Origin: Verrucomicrobiia bacterium
GTDB lineage: Bacteria; Verrucomicrobiota; Verrucomicrobiia; Limisphaerales; JADLHS01
Assembly: GCA_023953615.1 (NCBI GenBank)
Contig: JAMLJH010000002.1
Location: forward strand, 1,382,375 to 1,446,374
DNA: 64,000 nucleotides
Direction of reading: 5' to 3'
Shown here: positions 8,831-18,681 of the stretch, piece by piece
Layout: each line of letters starts with the position of its first letter
Position numbering within the stretch: position 1 is the stretch's first letter
Notes under the pieces: generated by a model
Told to the model about the DNA's origin: nothing
Seen by the model: the letters and a program-made list of their open reading frames with translations, nothing else
The model's database searches: none
Position numbers and translations under genes: made by a program

Positions 8831-10645
8831 ATGCGCAAACCGAGGGTTCGTAGTACGAGAGTCAGAGGTTTCCATCCCGAGCAGGTAAAAGTACGGCAGG
8901 CGAAGCCAGTGATTATTTCACCGCCCATGGTTCCGCCTTCACCTCGGTCTAAAATCATTCCGCTCAATGAGGCGGTTTCACAAGCGCGCGACGAAACCCG
9001 TGCGGGCGATGCGTTAGAGCAGTTGACCGACAAGTTCAAGGAATTGATCCAACTGGCCCGTGAGCAAGGGCATCTGACTTACGGTGACATTGCTGAAGTC
9101 CTGCCGGAAGAGCTTATTTCCGCCGAGGCTCTGGACGATATTTACACCAGACTGCGAAACTTGGAGATCAACATCATCGAAGCCGCCGAGCTGGATCAAT
9201 CCCGCCCGTCCGACTGGGAGACGCGCGAGAAGGACCGCCTCGATATTCTGGACGATCCGGTGCGGATGTATCTGAAACAGATGGGGCAGGTGCCGTTACT
9301 GACACGCGAGCAGGAGGTGGAAATCTCGAAACGGATCGAGGCCGCCGAGCTGGATCTTCAGAACACGGTTTACACGCTGGGTTATACCGCCAAGGAATAT
9401 CTGGCGATTGCCGACAAGCTCATGTCCGAACCGCCACGCGAACGCTTTGATCGCGTGGTGCTGGATCAAAAATTCACCATCCGCGCCAAGTATTTCAGAA
9501 GTCTGCAAAAAAACCTGCCCCCGGCCCGCGACCTGGACCGGCAGGCTGATGAGTGGTTCCGTCGCAGCCGCCTGGCTCCCACCAAAGCGAAGCGCGCGCA
9601 CGCACTGGCCGAACTCAAAAAAGTGAATCACAAGTTGTCGCTTTGCCTGGATCAATTCTGCTACCAGCCGAAGGTTATCGAAGACCTGGCGCTGATTGCC
9701 GAAAATGTTTACGAAAAAATTCTGGCCTGCGAGCAACAACTCGCCGCCGGCAAACGCCAGCGACACGCTACCGACGCGGCCCGCGAGCAAATAGCCGTGC
9801 TGGAAGAATTCACCCGGATGTCCACGGCGGAATTTTTGGCCGCCCATCGCCAGATTAAACAAGCCGCCATTCGCGCCAACCAGGCCAAGGCCGAGATGGT
9901 GGAAGCCAATCTGCGACTCGTCATTTCCATCGCCAAAAAATACACCAATCGCGGTCTGTCATTCCTCGATCTGATTCAGGAGGGCAACATGGGATTGATG
10001 CGCGCGGTGGAAAAATTCGAGCATCGGCGCGGTTACAAATTTTCCACCTACGCCACTTGGTGGATTCGGCAGGCCGTCACCCGTGCCATCGCGGACCAGT
10101 CCCGCACCATCCGTATTCCGGTTCACATGATTGAAATCATCAACCGGCTCATGCGCGCGCAAAAGCAACTCCAGCAGGACTTCGGCCGGGAGCCGACGGC
10201 GGAAGAAATCGCGGAAGAGATGCACTATCCGGTGGACCGAGTTCGCGCGGTCCTCAAAATGGCGCAGCAGCCCATTTCACTGCAATCGCCGGTCAACGAC
10301 GACGAGGACGACGCGAATATCGGAGACTTTATTGAGGACAAAAATTCGGAGAATCCCTTTGATCTAACCAGTTATGCCTTGTTGAAGGATAAGTTGGCCG
10401 CCGTGCTCTCCGGGCTTAACGAACGGGAACGCAAAGTCCTCGAACTGCGGTTTGGCATCGGCGACGGTTGCGCCCGCACCTTGGAAGAGGTGGGAAAACA
10501 TTTTTGCGTCACCCGCGAACGCATCCGGCAAATTGAAGCCAAAGCGCTCCGAAAGATGCGACACCCGACCCGCATTCGACAACTGCAAGGCTTCCTGGAA
10601 ATCGGGGCGCTCGAAAGCGCCTCAGCCAGTCAGTTGCCCGCTTGA
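8831..10645 (+). CDS. rpoD: RNA polymerase primary sigma factor (sigma-70, RpoD)
   Basis: 604 residues with the complete primary sigma architecture. A region 1.1-like stretch covers roughly residues 60-120 ([18 protein letters not shown]). Region 1.2 is [23 protein letters not shown] non-conserved insert of about 200 residues follows. Region 2 contains [37 protein letters not shown] and [14 protein letters not shown]. Region 3 is present, and region 4 has the helix-turn-helix [20 protein letters not shown]. It directs core polymerase to housekeeping promoters. A tRNA gene follows 75 bases downstream. The extended N-terminus (residues 1-50, basic and proline-rich) is less conserved, so a later start cannot be excluded. 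Confidence 0.95.
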   Translation: MRKPRVRSTRVRGFHPEQVKVRQAKPVIISPPMVPPSPRSKIIPLNEAVSQARDETRAGDALEQLTDKFKELIQLAREQGHLTYGDIAEVLPEELISAEALDDIYTRLRNLEINIIEAAELDQSRPSDWETREKDRLDILDDPVRMYLKQMGQVPLLTREQEVEISKRIEAAELDLQNTVYTLGYTAKEYLAIADKLMSEPPRERFDRVVLDQKFTIRAKYFRSLQKNLPPARDLDRQADEWFRRSRLAPTKAKRAHALAELKKVNHKLSLCLDQFCYQPKVIEDLALIAENVYEKILACEQQLAAGKRQRHATDAAREQIAVLEEFTRMSTAEFLAAHRQIKQAAIRANQAKAEMVEANLRLVISIAKKYTNRGLSFLDLIQEGNMGLMRAVEKFEHRRGYKFSTYATWWIRQAVTRAIADQSRTIRIPVHMIEIINRLMRAQKQLQQDFGREPTAEEIAEEMHYPVDRVRAVLKMAQQPISLQSPVNDDEDDANIGDFIEDKNSENPFDLTSYALLKDKLAAVLSGLNERERKVLELRFGIGDGCARTLEEVGKHFCVTRERIRQIEAKALRKMRHPTRIRQLQGFLEIGALESASASQLPA

Positions 10646-10720
10646 CACGAGGGGAGAATTTCACGCGGACGCTGAATTAACTTGTCCCTCGCCGCCAGCC
10701 CCGCAAAATCTCTTCAGGGC

Positions 10721-10796
10721 GGGCCCATAGCTCAGCGGTTAGAGCAGGCGACTCATAATCGCTTGGTCCTCGGTTCAAATCCGAGTGGGCCCACCA
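10721..10796 (+). tRNA. tRNA-Ile2 (anticodon CAU, lysidine-modified)
   Basis: A complete cloverleaf of 76 bases including an encoded CCA. The acceptor GGGCCCA pairs with TGGGCCC, and the D and T stems are intact. The anticodon CAT is at 10754-10756 within GGCGACTCATAATCGCT. The D-arm, anticodon arm and variable loop match the well-known bacterial tRNA-Ile(CAU) pattern rather than elongator or initiator Met, so the wobble C is expected to be converted to lysidine by TilS to read AUA. Its 3' end is the left boundary of the island described separately. Confidence 0.93.
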
Positions 10797-10797
10797 C
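10778..10797 (+). repeat. Left attachment-site copy (3' end of tRNA-Ile2)
   Basis: AATCCGAGTGGGCCCACCAC, covering the T-stem 3' half, the acceptor 3' strand and the CCA. It matches 13869-13888 except for one C/T difference. Confidence 0.65.
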
Positions 10798-11146
10798 CAA
10801 GAAAGCCCCTGAAAATAAAGGCAAATCTGAACTCTCGTGATTTGAGAGCGCCACCCTCGGAAAACCCTGCTTGGCCAATTTTGAAGCGGTCCTTTCTATC
10901 GTGCTCATGCGCTGAGATTTTCCACCGAGCTGACGGTGTCGGGGAAAATCGGAAAGCGAAACCTTGCCGTGACGCATGCGGCGATGAGGTTTGCTACGCA
11001 GTGGCGGACCGCACCGGTGCATGGGTCACGCCAGCGACTTCCGCGGCGGCAGTCTGCGACTTTCAGCACTGCATGGTGGCATGAAGGGTCGCAGTCAGAC
11101 GCCGCTTCCGTTCGTAAGCTACACCCTCAAATTCAACGAAAGCGCT
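10798..11146. other. Gene-free left part of the island
   Basis: About 350 bases with no convincing reading frame on either strand. A minus-strand frame ending in the tRNA (giving the familiar artefact PLGFEPRTKRL) is antisense to the tRNA and not a gene. No integrase remnant was recognised. Confidence 0.5.
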
Positions 11147-13924
11147 CTAAACAGCCCACTCCGCGCACAGCAATTTCGCTTGCTCCAATACGGTTTGCGT
11201 GGCCCGCTCCTGCTTGTCGGGCGGATATCCGTATTTGCGGAGGATGCGGCGCACAATGACCCGAATCTGCGCCTGCGCGGCTTCTCGCAACGTCCAATCA
11301 ATCGTCAGACTCTTGCGGACTTGCGCGACCAACTCGCGGGCGATGTCTTTCAGCGTCGGTTCGCCCAGGACTTTCACCGCGCTGTCGTTCACCTCCAACG
11401 CATCGTAGAACGCTACTTCATCATCCGAGAGGCCGAGATTTTCGCCGCGCTTTTGCCCTTCGCGCATCTGCTTGGCGAGTTCGATTAACTCCGCAATCAC
11501 CTGCGCCGCTTCAATCGTGCGATTCTGATATTTGCGGATCGTGGCTTCGAGCATCTCCGCGAAGGAGCGCGACTGAACGAGATATTTCTTCTGCCGGATC
11601 TCCAACTCATGGTTCAACAGCTTTTGCAACAACTCCACCGCGAGATTGCGTTGTGGCAGGTGCTGCACTTCCTGCAAGAACTCATCCGACAAGATCGAGA
11701 TGTCCGGCTTCTTTAACCCGGCGGCGTCGAAAATATCAATCACCTTGTCCGAGGAAATGGCGCGCGACACAATTTGCCGCACGGCAACATCCAGATCCTC
11801 CGGCGATTTCTTGCCGGTCGCGTCGCTTAAACTCTTGGTGAGCACGGCCCGGACTTCCTGAAAGAACCCAACCTCATCGCGAATCTCCAATGCCTGCTCG
11901 TGCGGGACGGACAACGCAAACGCTTTGGAAAGTTCGGTGACCGCCAGTAAGTAACGCGGTTTGCCGTTCGTCTGCTGGAGCACATGCTCGGCAGCCTGGG
12001 CAATCAAAGTCATCCGCTGTGCGGGCGCGGTCTCGGCGGCGGAGTGGTAATCAAACCCGTGCAGGATGGCGCAGACCTGCTCGTATTTTTCCAGCATCAC
12101 GGCGACGGCTTCTTCCTGATCCAATTTGATTTCGCCTTTGCCTTTGCTGTGGGTGTAATCCGCCAGCGCCAGTTTCAATTCTTCCGCCAGGCCCAGATAA
12201 TCCACCACCAACCCACCGGGCTTGTCTTTGAAAACCCGGTTCACCCGCGCGATGGCCTGCATCAGGCCGTGGCCTTTCATCGGTTTGTCCGCATACATCG
12301 TATGCAGACATGGTGCGTCGAATCCGGTCAGCCACATGTCGCGCACGATGACAATCTTGAACGGGTGCTCCGGGTTCTTGAAATTCTTCGCCAGTTCCTC
12401 ACGCTGCGATTTGTTGCGGATGTGTTGTTGCCATTCCCATTTGTCGGAAGCCGAACCCGACATGACAATTTTCATCACCCCCTGGTCATCGTCATCGTGA
12501 TGCCAGTCGGACCGCAACTTGCGGATCGCCTCATAAAGTTCCACGCAGATGCGGCGGCTCATGCAAACCACCATCGCCTTGCCGTCCATCGCCCCGAACC
12601 GCGCCTCCCAATGCCGCACCAAATCCTCTGCGACCAATCCGATGCGTTTTGTCGTGCCAACCATCGCCTCCAGTTGCGCCCATTTGCGGCGCAAACTCTC
12701 CTTGGTGGAAGCTTCGGCGTCCTCCGTGATTTCTTCAAAACTTGGATCAATCTTCGGACGCTCCTCCGGTTTCAAATCAATCTTCGCCAGCCGCGCCTCG
12801 TAATAGATCGGCACCGTCGCATGGTCCTCCTTGGCCTGGAGGATGTCGTAAACATCAATGTAATCACCAAAGACGGCCTGCGTATTCTTGTCGCCCTTCT
12901 CGAGGGGCGTGCCGGTGAAGCCGATGAATGACGCCTGGGGCAGCGCATCGCGCAAATGACGCGCGAAACCGTCAATGAAATCGTATTGGCTGCGATGCGC
13001 CTCGTCAGCGATAACTACGATATTGCGCCGGTCGGAAAGCAATGGATGTTCGCCACCCTTTTCCTCCGGAAAGAATTTCTGAATGGTCGTGAAAATCACG
13101 CCGCCGCTGGCCCGATGCAAAAGTTCTCGCAAATGCCGCCGGCTTGCCGCCTGAACCGGCTTTTGTCGCAGCAAATCCGCACCGCGTGAGAACGTGTCGT
13201 GAAGTTGGCCGTCGAGATCGTTGCGATCGGTGAGGACGACCAGCGTGGGATTCTCCAGCGCCGGGTGCTGGACGATCTTTCCGGCGTAGAACACCATCGA
13301 AAGACTTTTGCCGCTGCCTTGCGTGTGCCAGATGACCCCCGCGCGCTGATCGCCGTCGGACTTCGACGCCTCCACCGTCGTCGCCACGGCCTTGTTCACC
13401 GCATGGAATTGATGATAACCCGCAATCTTTTTGAGCACCTTTTCGCCATCATCCTCAAAGACGATGAAGTTGCGAACCAGATCAAGCAGCCGGCTCTTGT
13501 CGAACACACCTTTGAGCAGCGTCTCCAGTTGCAACGAACCGGGTGGAACCAGTTCCTTGCCCGTGACCGTGCGCCACGCCATGAAGCGCTCCCAATTCGA
13601 CGTGATTGTGCCGAGCCGCGCTTCGTGTCCGTCAGAAATCACCAGCAGCGCATTCGAGTAAAACAGCGACGAAATTTGCGCCTGGTAAGTTTGCAGCTGA
13701 TCGAACGCCTTGCGAATCGTGGCCTGCGCGTCCGTGATGTTTTTCAACTCCAACACCGCCAGCGGAATGCCGTTGATGAACACCACCACATCCGCGCGGC
13801 GATTGAAATGACCTTCCTCCACCGTGAACTGGTTGACCGCAAGAAATTCATTCGCAGCGGGATTCGAGAATCCGAGTGGGTCCACCACGTACCGCGACGA
13901 GATCACCTGCCATCGGGATTGCAC
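11147..13924 (-). CDS. hsdR: Type I restriction enzyme R subunit (HsdR), N-terminally truncated orphan
   Basis: The 925-residue product carries most of an HsdR. The end of the PD-(D/E)xK nuclease domain is present (Asp45, and Glu59-x-Lys61 in AVLELKN). The SF2 motor has Walker A HTQGSGKS (about 200-207), DEAHRSQ and FTGTPL, followed by [12 protein letters not shown] and a helical C-terminus. Family members are usually 1000-1080 residues and have about 100 residues before the conserved [11 protein letters not shown]. Here translation must begin at a GTG (13924) with an in-frame TAG six codons upstream, and residues 13-19 (VVDPLGF) are encoded by the antisense of the tRNA-derived repeat. With no hsdM or hsdS beside it, this is probably a non-functional remnant, although the motor is intact. 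Confidence 0.85.
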   Translation of the reverse strand: MQSRWQVISSRYVVDPLGFSNPAANEFLAVNQFTVEEGHFNRRADVVVFINGIPLAVLELKNITDAQATIRKAFDQLQTYQAQISSLFYSNALLVISDGHEARLGTITSNWERFMAWRTVTGKELVPPGSLQLETLLKGVFDKSRLLDLVRNFIVFEDDGEKVLKKIAGYHQFHAVNKAVATTVEASKSDGDQRAGVIWHTQGSGKSLSMVFYAGKIVQHPALENPTLVVLTDRNDLDGQLHDTFSRGADLLRQKPVQAASRRHLRELLHRASGGVIFTTIQKFFPEEKGGEHPLLSDRRNIVVIADEAHRSQYDFIDGFARHLRDALPQASFIGFTGTPLEKGDKNTQAVFGDYIDVYDILQAKEDHATVPIYYEARLAKIDLKPEERPKIDPSFEEITEDAEASTKESLRRKWAQLEAMVGTTKRIGLVAEDLVRHWEARFGAMDGKAMVVCMSRRICVELYEAIRKLRSDWHHDDDDQGVMKIVMSGSASDKWEWQQHIRNKSQREELAKNFKNPEHPFKIVIVRDMWLTGFDAPCLHTMYADKPMKGHGLMQAIARVNRVFKDKPGGLVVDYLGLAEELKLALADYTHSKGKGEIKLDQEEAVAVMLEKYEQVCAILHGFDYHSAAETAPAQRMTLIAQAAEHVLQQTNGKPRYLLAVTELSKAFALSVPHEQALEIRDEVGFFQEVRAVLTKSLSDATGKKSPEDLDVAVRQIVSRAISSDKVIDIFDAAGLKKPDISILSDEFLQEVQHLPQRNLAVELLQKLLNHELEIRQKKYLVQSRSFAEMLEATIRKYQNRTIEAAQVIAELIELAKQMREGQKRGENLGLSDDEVAFYDALEVNDSAVKVLGEPTLKDIARELVAQVRKSLTIDWTLREAAQAQIRVIVRRILRKYGYPPDKQERATQTVLEQAKLLCAEWAV
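13869..13888 (+). repeat. Right attachment-site copy (tRNA-Ile2 3'-end remnant)
   Basis: AATCCGAGTGGGTCCACCAC, a 19/20 match to the tRNA 3' end at 10778-10797. It lies inside the 5' end of the truncated hsdR frame and 64 bases before the pta start. Confidence 0.6.
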
Positions 13925-13952
13925 TCGCGGCGCGTCCCGCTAAGCTGGCGAC

Positions 13953-15011
13953 ATGCGTTTCATTGGAACCATTATCGAAAAATTGCAGCGTCACCCCAAA
14001 CGCGTGGTGTTTCCCGAGGGGGACGAACCGCGGGTGTTGCAAGCCGCCCGCCAGTTTCACGCGCTGCGCTTGGGCGCGCCCATTCTCCTGGGTGACCGCA
14101 CCCGGATCAAAGAAATCGCCGCTGACCTGAACATTTCGCTGGAGGGCATTCGCGTCATCAATCCGTCGGACAGCGAGGAGTTGGACAATTTTGCGCGCCG
14201 CTTTTATTCGCTCCGACGCGAAAAGGGCCTCAAAGAAATCGAGGCGCGCGAGGCGATGCAACAGCCCAATTTTTTCGGAGCGATGATGGTGGCCATGCAC
14301 CAGGCCGACGGTCTGGTTTCCGGCGTCAATCATTTCACGGGGAGCGTGCTCCGTCCCTTGTTTCAAATCATCAAGGTGATGCCGCAAAAGATCACGGCTT
14401 CCAGTTGCATGATCATGGAGATTGAAGACACGCGCATTGGGGAAAAGGGCGTGATGTTCATGGCGGATTGCGGCGTGGTCCCGGATCCGACGGTGGAGCA
14501 ACTCGCTGAAATCGCACTCACCACGGCGCAATTGGCGTATCACCTGTTGAGCGTAAAGCCGCGCGTCGCCATGCTTTCCTTCTCCACCAAAGGCAGCGCC
14601 ACGCACCATTCCATCGGCAAAGTCCAGGCCGCCACGGCGCTGGCGCAACAGAAAGCGGAGCAGATTCAGTTTCAAGCGGACTTCGATGGCGAACTGCAAG
14701 TGGACGCCGCGCTGGTGCCTGAAATTGCCCGCCTGAAATGCGGCGAGAGCCGCGTGGCCGGCAAAGCCAACGTCCTCATCTTTCCCGATCTTAATTCGGG
14801 AAACATTGCGAGCAAAATGGTTCGTTTGGTCGGACACGCAAATGCCTACGGCAACATCCTGCTCGGATTGGATCGTCCGGCGGCCGATGTCTCGCGCGGT
14901 TCGAACGCGCATGACATTCTGGGCGTCGCGGCCATTGTCGGCGCGCAAGCCGTGAATTACCACCAGCTCTTTCCAGCCGTCACTCCAGCGCTCCCCGGCG
15001 AAGCCTCATGA
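13953..15011 (+). CDS. pta: Phosphate acetyltransferase (short PTA/PTB form)
   Basis: 352 residues consisting of the PTA_PTB catalytic domain only: RVVFPEGDEPRVLQAA at the start, ADGLVSGVNHFTGSVLRPLF in the middle, then MLSFSTKGSA and ANVLIFPDLNSGNIASKMV. It interconverts acetyl-CoA and acetyl phosphate. Long Pta proteins carry an N-terminal BioD-like and DRTGG region; here that part is a separate gene immediately downstream, overlapping by ATGA at 15008-15011. The start lies 64 bases after the island's right repeat, so its original promoter region may have been altered by the insertion. No ackA is seen nearby. Confidence 0.93.
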   Translation: MRFIGTIIEKLQRHPKRVVFPEGDEPRVLQAARQFHALRLGAPILLGDRTRIKEIAADLNISLEGIRVINPSDSEELDNFARRFYSLRREKGLKEIEAREAMQQPNFFGAMMVAMHQADGLVSGVNHFTGSVLRPLFQIIKVMPQKITASSCMIMEIEDTRIGEKGVMFMADCGVVPDPTVEQLAEIALTTAQLAYHLLSVKPRVAMLSFSTKGSATHHSIGKVQAATALAQQKAEQIQFQADFDGELQVDAALVPEIARLKCGESRVAGKANVLIFPDLNSGNIASKMVRLVGHANAYGNILLGLDRPAADVSRGSNAHDILGVAAIVGAQAVNYHQLFPAVTPALPGEAS

Positions 15012-16093
15012 AGAACACCACCACGCCCAGAGTTTTCATCGCGGCCACCCGCCAACACGATGGCAAAACGACCACGTCACTGGGGTTGATTGCCGCGTTG
15101 CAGAACAGGTTTCCGAGGGTTGGCTACATCAAACCCGTCGGCCAGCGTTTCGTGGAAATCGCGGAGCATAAGATTGACGAAGATACGGTTCTGATGGATT
15201 CCGTTTATTCGTTAAACTGTCCGCTGGTGGATATGAGTCCCATCGCCGTCGAGCCGGATTTTACGCGTAAATACCTGCAAACCGCCAACAACGAGGCGCT
15301 GGTGGATCGAATCCAGGACGCCTTTGATCGCGTGGCTTGGGAAAAGGATTTTGTACTTTGTGAAGGTTCGGGACACGCCGGCGTCGGCGCGGTGTTTGAT
15401 TTATCGAACGCCCAGGTCGCCCGCCATCTGGGTTGCAAAGCCATCATTGTTTCCCGTGGAGGCATCGGCAAACCGATAGACGAAGTTACGCTCAATCTGG
15501 CCTTGTTTGAAAAGGAAGGCGTGGAAATCATCGGCGTCATCATCAACAAAGTGCTGCCGGAAAAGGTGGATTACATCGCGGATTTTGCGCGTCGCGGCCT
15601 GAAGCGCAAGGGATTGGAATTGCTGGGCGTCATTCCGCACCAACCCATTTTGGAATCACCCACGTTGGAAGCCATCAATGAGGAACTTTCCACGGAAGTA
15701 CTCAACCCATCGGTATCCCTGCGGGGCTTGGTGAACGACGTGGTGGTCGGCGCGATGAGCGCTCAGAACGCCACGCGCTTTTTTCAACGCGGAGTTCTAT
15801 TGATCACGCCAGGTGATCGCGAGGATCTGTTGGAAGCCGCCGTCGCCACCAAACCGCAAAAAATGGCGGGCATCGTTCTCACTGGCGGAATCAAACCCGC
15901 CAACGGCTTGCTGCGCGCATTGCGAAACATGCAGATTCCGGTGTTGCTGGCCAAGAAAGACAGCTACGAAGTAGCCTCGAAAGTCCACGATCTGACCGCG
16001 AAAACCCGACCGACGGATGCGGAGAAAATTTCGCTCATTCGGGATATCGTCACTGAACACGTCAACGTCAAAAAAATTCTGGAATCACTCTGA
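15008..16093 (+). CDS. BioD-like P-loop ATPase with DRTGG domain (stand-alone Pta N-terminal module)
   Basis: 361 residues. The N-terminus carries a P-loop (ATRQHDGKTTTSLGL, about residues 12-26) of the dethiobiotin synthetase/cobyrinate synthase type, with CEGSGHAGVG and IIVSRGGIGKPIDE further on. From about residue 215 a DRTGG-type domain appears (GVLLITPGDREDLLEAA, GIVLTGGIKPANGLL). In long enterobacterial-type Pta the same two modules precede the catalytic domain, where they are regulatory. Coupling to pta (ATGA overlap) supports a partnership with it. Its stop overlaps the hisC start by one base. Confidence 0.85.
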   Translation: MKNTTTPRVFIAATRQHDGKTTTSLGLIAALQNRFPRVGYIKPVGQRFVEIAEHKIDEDTVLMDSVYSLNCPLVDMSPIAVEPDFTRKYLQTANNEALVDRIQDAFDRVAWEKDFVLCEGSGHAGVGAVFDLSNAQVARHLGCKAIIVSRGGIGKPIDEVTLNLALFEKEGVEIIGVIINKVLPEKVDYIADFARRGLKRKGLELLGVIPHQPILESPTLEAINEELSTEVLNPSVSLRGLVNDVVVGAMSAQNATRFFQRGVLLITPGDREDLLEAAVATKPQKMAGIVLTGGIKPANGLLRALRNMQIPVLLAKKDSYEVASKVHDLTAKTRPTDAEKISLIRDIVTEHVNVKKILESL

Positions 16094-17214
16094 TGCCCCT
16101 CCCCTACGCACTCAATCCCGCGCTCGCGCACCTTCCGGTTTATCAACCCGGACGTCCAATCGAAGAAGTCGCGCGCGAACTCAACCGGCCCGCCGACTCC
16201 ATCATCAAGCTGGCGTCCAACGAAAATCCGCTCGGACCGTCGCGACTGGCGCTCAAGGCGATGAAGCGCGCGCTCGCGCACACGCATCTGTATCCCGACG
16301 GCAACGCCTTTTATCTCAAACAAAAATTGGCGGCCAAACTTGACCTCACGCCCGCGCACTTGATTCTCGGCAATGGCTCAAATGAAATCATCGAATTCCT
16401 CGGCCATGCCCTGCTCTCGCCCGAGGCGGAAGTCATCGTGTCGCAGTATTGCTTCGCGGTTTATCCGATCGTCACCGCGCTCTTCGGCGCGAAACTCGTC
16501 ACCGTGCCGGCCCAACAATTCGGTCATGACCTCGACGCCATGCTCGGTGCGATTACGCCCCAGACCCGCTTGGTTTTTATTGCCAATCCCAACAACCCAA
16601 CCGGCACCGTGGTTGATCCAGAGCGTTTGCGGCATTTCATCAAACAGGCGCCGGCGCACGTCGTGATTGCCCTCGACGAAGCTTACATCGAGTTTTTGGA
16701 GCAACCGCTGGATCTGCTTCCGGAGTTGGCCGCCGGCCATCATCCCAATCTGATCGTGATGCGGACCTTCTCCAAAATCTACGGTCTGGCCGGACTGCGC
16801 ATTGGTTACGGCATCGGCCATCCCGAATTGATCGCGGCCTTGGAGAAAATCCGGCAACCGTTCAACGCCAATGCCGTTGCGCAGGCCGGAGCGCTCGCCG
16901 CGCTGGACGACACGAAGCACGTCGCCAGAACGCAACGAATCACCAAACGCGGTCTGCGGCTGTACATGCGGGCCTGCCGAAAGCTCAAACTCGAGTTTGT
17001 GCCGTCCTCGGCCAACTTTATCCTGATTCGCGTCGGCGACGGCGCACGAGTTGTTGCGGAACTCCAGCGGCGCGGGGTCATCGTGCGACCGATGGGCGGC
17101 TATCAGCTTGGCGAATGGATTCGCATTTCCATCGGCACGGCGCAGGAGAATCGGGTCTGCATCGCGGCACTGACGGAAGCGCTGCAATCGCGTCCGGAAA
17201 ATCCGCCCTTGTGA
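16093..17214 (+). CDS. hisC: Histidinol-phosphate aminotransferase
   Basis: 373 residues of fold-type I PLP aminotransferase. Features: KLASNENPLGPS near residue 40, FIANPNNPTGTVVD, DEAYIEF and the Schiff-base lysine motif RTFSKIYGLAGLRIGYG. It converts imidazole acetol phosphate and glutamate to histidinol phosphate in histidine synthesis. It follows the BioD-like gene with a TGATG overlap, so pta, the partner gene and hisC are likely one transcript. Related HisC-like enzymes can act on aromatic amino acids, so a broad-specificity role is possible. Confidence 0.92.
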   Translation: MPLPYALNPALAHLPVYQPGRPIEEVARELNRPADSIIKLASNENPLGPSRLALKAMKRALAHTHLYPDGNAFYLKQKLAAKLDLTPAHLILGNGSNEIIEFLGHALLSPEAEVIVSQYCFAVYPIVTALFGAKLVTVPAQQFGHDLDAMLGAITPQTRLVFIANPNNPTGTVVDPERLRHFIKQAPAHVVIALDEAYIEFLEQPLDLLPELAAGHHPNLIVMRTFSKIYGLAGLRIGYGIGHPELIAALEKIRQPFNANAVAQAGALAALDDTKHVARTQRITKRGLRLYMRACRKLKLEFVPSSANFILIRVGDGARVVAELQRRGVIVRPMGGYQLGEWIRISIGTAQENRVCIAALTEALQSRPENPPL

Positions 17215-17281
17215 AATAAGAGTTGAAACGCCGCGTAAACCGCTTACATATCTGACGTCCGATCAAGACGAAATAGCGAAC

Positions 17282-18562
17282 GTGAAACTGACTGACCTGC
17301 GGGGCATCCTGCAATACATCCCAAGATTTCGAGAGAAGACCTTCATTCTGTCCCTCGATGGCGCCATCGTTACGGATGAAAACTTTGCCAATATCCTGCT
17401 CGATATTGCCGTCTTGCGTTCGTTGAACATCCGGGTGGTGATCGTTCACGGAGCGGCCGCACAAATCCAGGCGTTGGCACAGGAGCAAAACGTCACGCCC
17501 TCAAATTTGGATGGCACCGGAGTTACTGACGCCGCCACGCTCAAACTTTCGCTGACCGCCGCGAACCGTTTGACCCATGAAATTCTGGAAGGACTTTCCG
17601 CCAACGACCTCCGCGCCGCGAGCACCAACGCCATCATCGCGCATCCGATGGGCATTTTGCAGGGCGTGGACCATCTCCTCACGGGCAAAGTGGAGCGCGT
17701 GGACGTGTCTTTGCTCCAATCCTTGCTCGCGCAGGACGTCATTCCGGTGTTGCCGCCATTGGGCTTTGACGGCGACGGCAAAACCTATCGGGTCAATTCT
17801 GACGGCGTGGCGTTGGCCGTCGCCGAGGCGCTCAAGGCCGTAAAGCTGATCTTTATCACCACCACTGACGGACTTTATTGGCGCGGAAAACTCATTCGAC
17901 AAATGTTGGCGGGCGAGCTGGCGGAATTGCTGGAGAAGAACAAGGGCGAACTGAACGGCTCTCATCTATCCAAGGCCCAGCACGCGGCGGCGGCGTGTCG
18001 CGCGGGCATTCAGCGGGTGCATATCATTGATGGGCGCGTGGATGAAGGCCTCCTCGCGGAAGTGTTTTCCAAGGAGGGCATCGGCACGTTGATTTACGCC
18101 AATGAATACCAGCAAATCCGTCCGGCCAAGAAGAAGGACATCCGCGCCATCCTGCGGTTGACGCAGAAAGGGGTGCAAAGCGATGAACTCGTAAAGCGAA
18201 CGCGCGCCGGCATCGAAAAACACCTTGGCGAATATTACATTTTTGAAATTGATAAGAACCCGGTGGCCTGCGTGGCACTCCATCTCTATCCCGAACAGAA
18301 CCAGGGCGAACTCGCCTGTCTCTATGTCAGCGCTTCACACGAGAATCAGGGCATCGGTCAAAAATTAATTCAGTTCATCGGCGACAAGGCGCGCGAATTG
18401 AAGCTGAGCGAACTCATCACCTTATCCACGCAAGCCTTCACTTATTTCCAATCCAAGGGCGGATTCCAGGAAGGCGGCCCGGAAAATTTGCCGCCCACCC
18501 GCCGGTTGAAATACGAGCAGAGCGGTCGCAACTCCAAAGTGCTGGTGAAAAAGCTGAAGTAA
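17282..18562 (+). CDS. argA: N-acetylglutamate synthase (ArgA type, amino-acid kinase + GNAT)
   Basis: 426 residues from a GTG start. The amino-acid-kinase-like domain covers about residues 1-280 (VVIVHGAAAQIQAL, VNSDGVALAVAEALKAVKLI, GIQRVHIIDGRVDEGLLAEVF). A GNAT acetyltransferase domain occupies the last 140 residues (LACLYVSASHENQGIGQKLIQ). This is the classic ArgA layout: acetyl-CoA plus glutamate gives N-acetylglutamate, the first step of arginine synthesis, normally feedback-inhibited through the kinase-like domain. The 67-base gap after hisC may contain its own promoter. It converges with rho. Confidence 0.93.
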   Translation: MKLTDLRGILQYIPRFREKTFILSLDGAIVTDENFANILLDIAVLRSLNIRVVIVHGAAAQIQALAQEQNVTPSNLDGTGVTDAATLKLSLTAANRLTHEILEGLSANDLRAASTNAIIAHPMGILQGVDHLLTGKVERVDVSLLQSLLAQDVIPVLPPLGFDGDGKTYRVNSDGVALAVAEALKAVKLIFITTTDGLYWRGKLIRQMLAGELAELLEKNKGELNGSHLSKAQHAAAACRAGIQRVHIIDGRVDEGLLAEVFSKEGIGTLIYANEYQQIRPAKKKDIRAILRLTQKGVQSDELVKRTRAGIEKHLGEYYIFEIDKNPVACVALHLYPEQNQGELACLYVSASHENQGIGQKLIQFIGDKARELKLSELITLSTQAFTYFQSKGGFQEGGPENLPPTRRLKYEQSGRNSKVLVKKLK

Positions 18563-18681
18563 TCGAGCGCGAAAACCAGTAATGGTTTGATCTCCGCAGC
18601 TCTTTTATTCGCACCTGACCGAATCCTCTTCACAACCAAGCCCGTTTCCTTTCAGAAAGCGCGGCCTCGGCGGAAACGGCA

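Larger units (their letters stand above)
10778..13888. mobile_element. Decayed genomic island in the tRNA-Ile2 3' end (flanked by tRNA-derived direct repeats)
   Basis: The last 20 bases of the tRNA region (10778-10797) recur at 13869-13888 in the same orientation with one mismatch (19 of 20). This is the usual footprint of integration by a tyrosine recombinase into a tRNA 3' end. Between them lie about 350 bases without a gene and a 5'-truncated hsdR. No integrase, hsdM or hsdS remains, so this is a remnant. Before insertion the order was presumably rpoD, tRNA-Ile, pta. Confidence 0.65.

Noticed and set aside
10721..10796. tRNA-Met as the identity of the CAT-anticodon tRNA
   Set aside because: D-arm, anticodon arm and variable loop follow the tRNA-Ile2(CAU) pattern, and initiator features are missing.
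10753..11022. Minus-strand 89-codon frame ending PLGFEPRTKRL
   Set aside because: Its C-terminus is the antisense of the tRNA-Ile2 3' end, a well-known annotation artefact.
18563..18681. Terminator between argA and rho
   Set aside because: Only a six-pair AAACCA/TGGTTT stem with no T-run is present, too weak to call.
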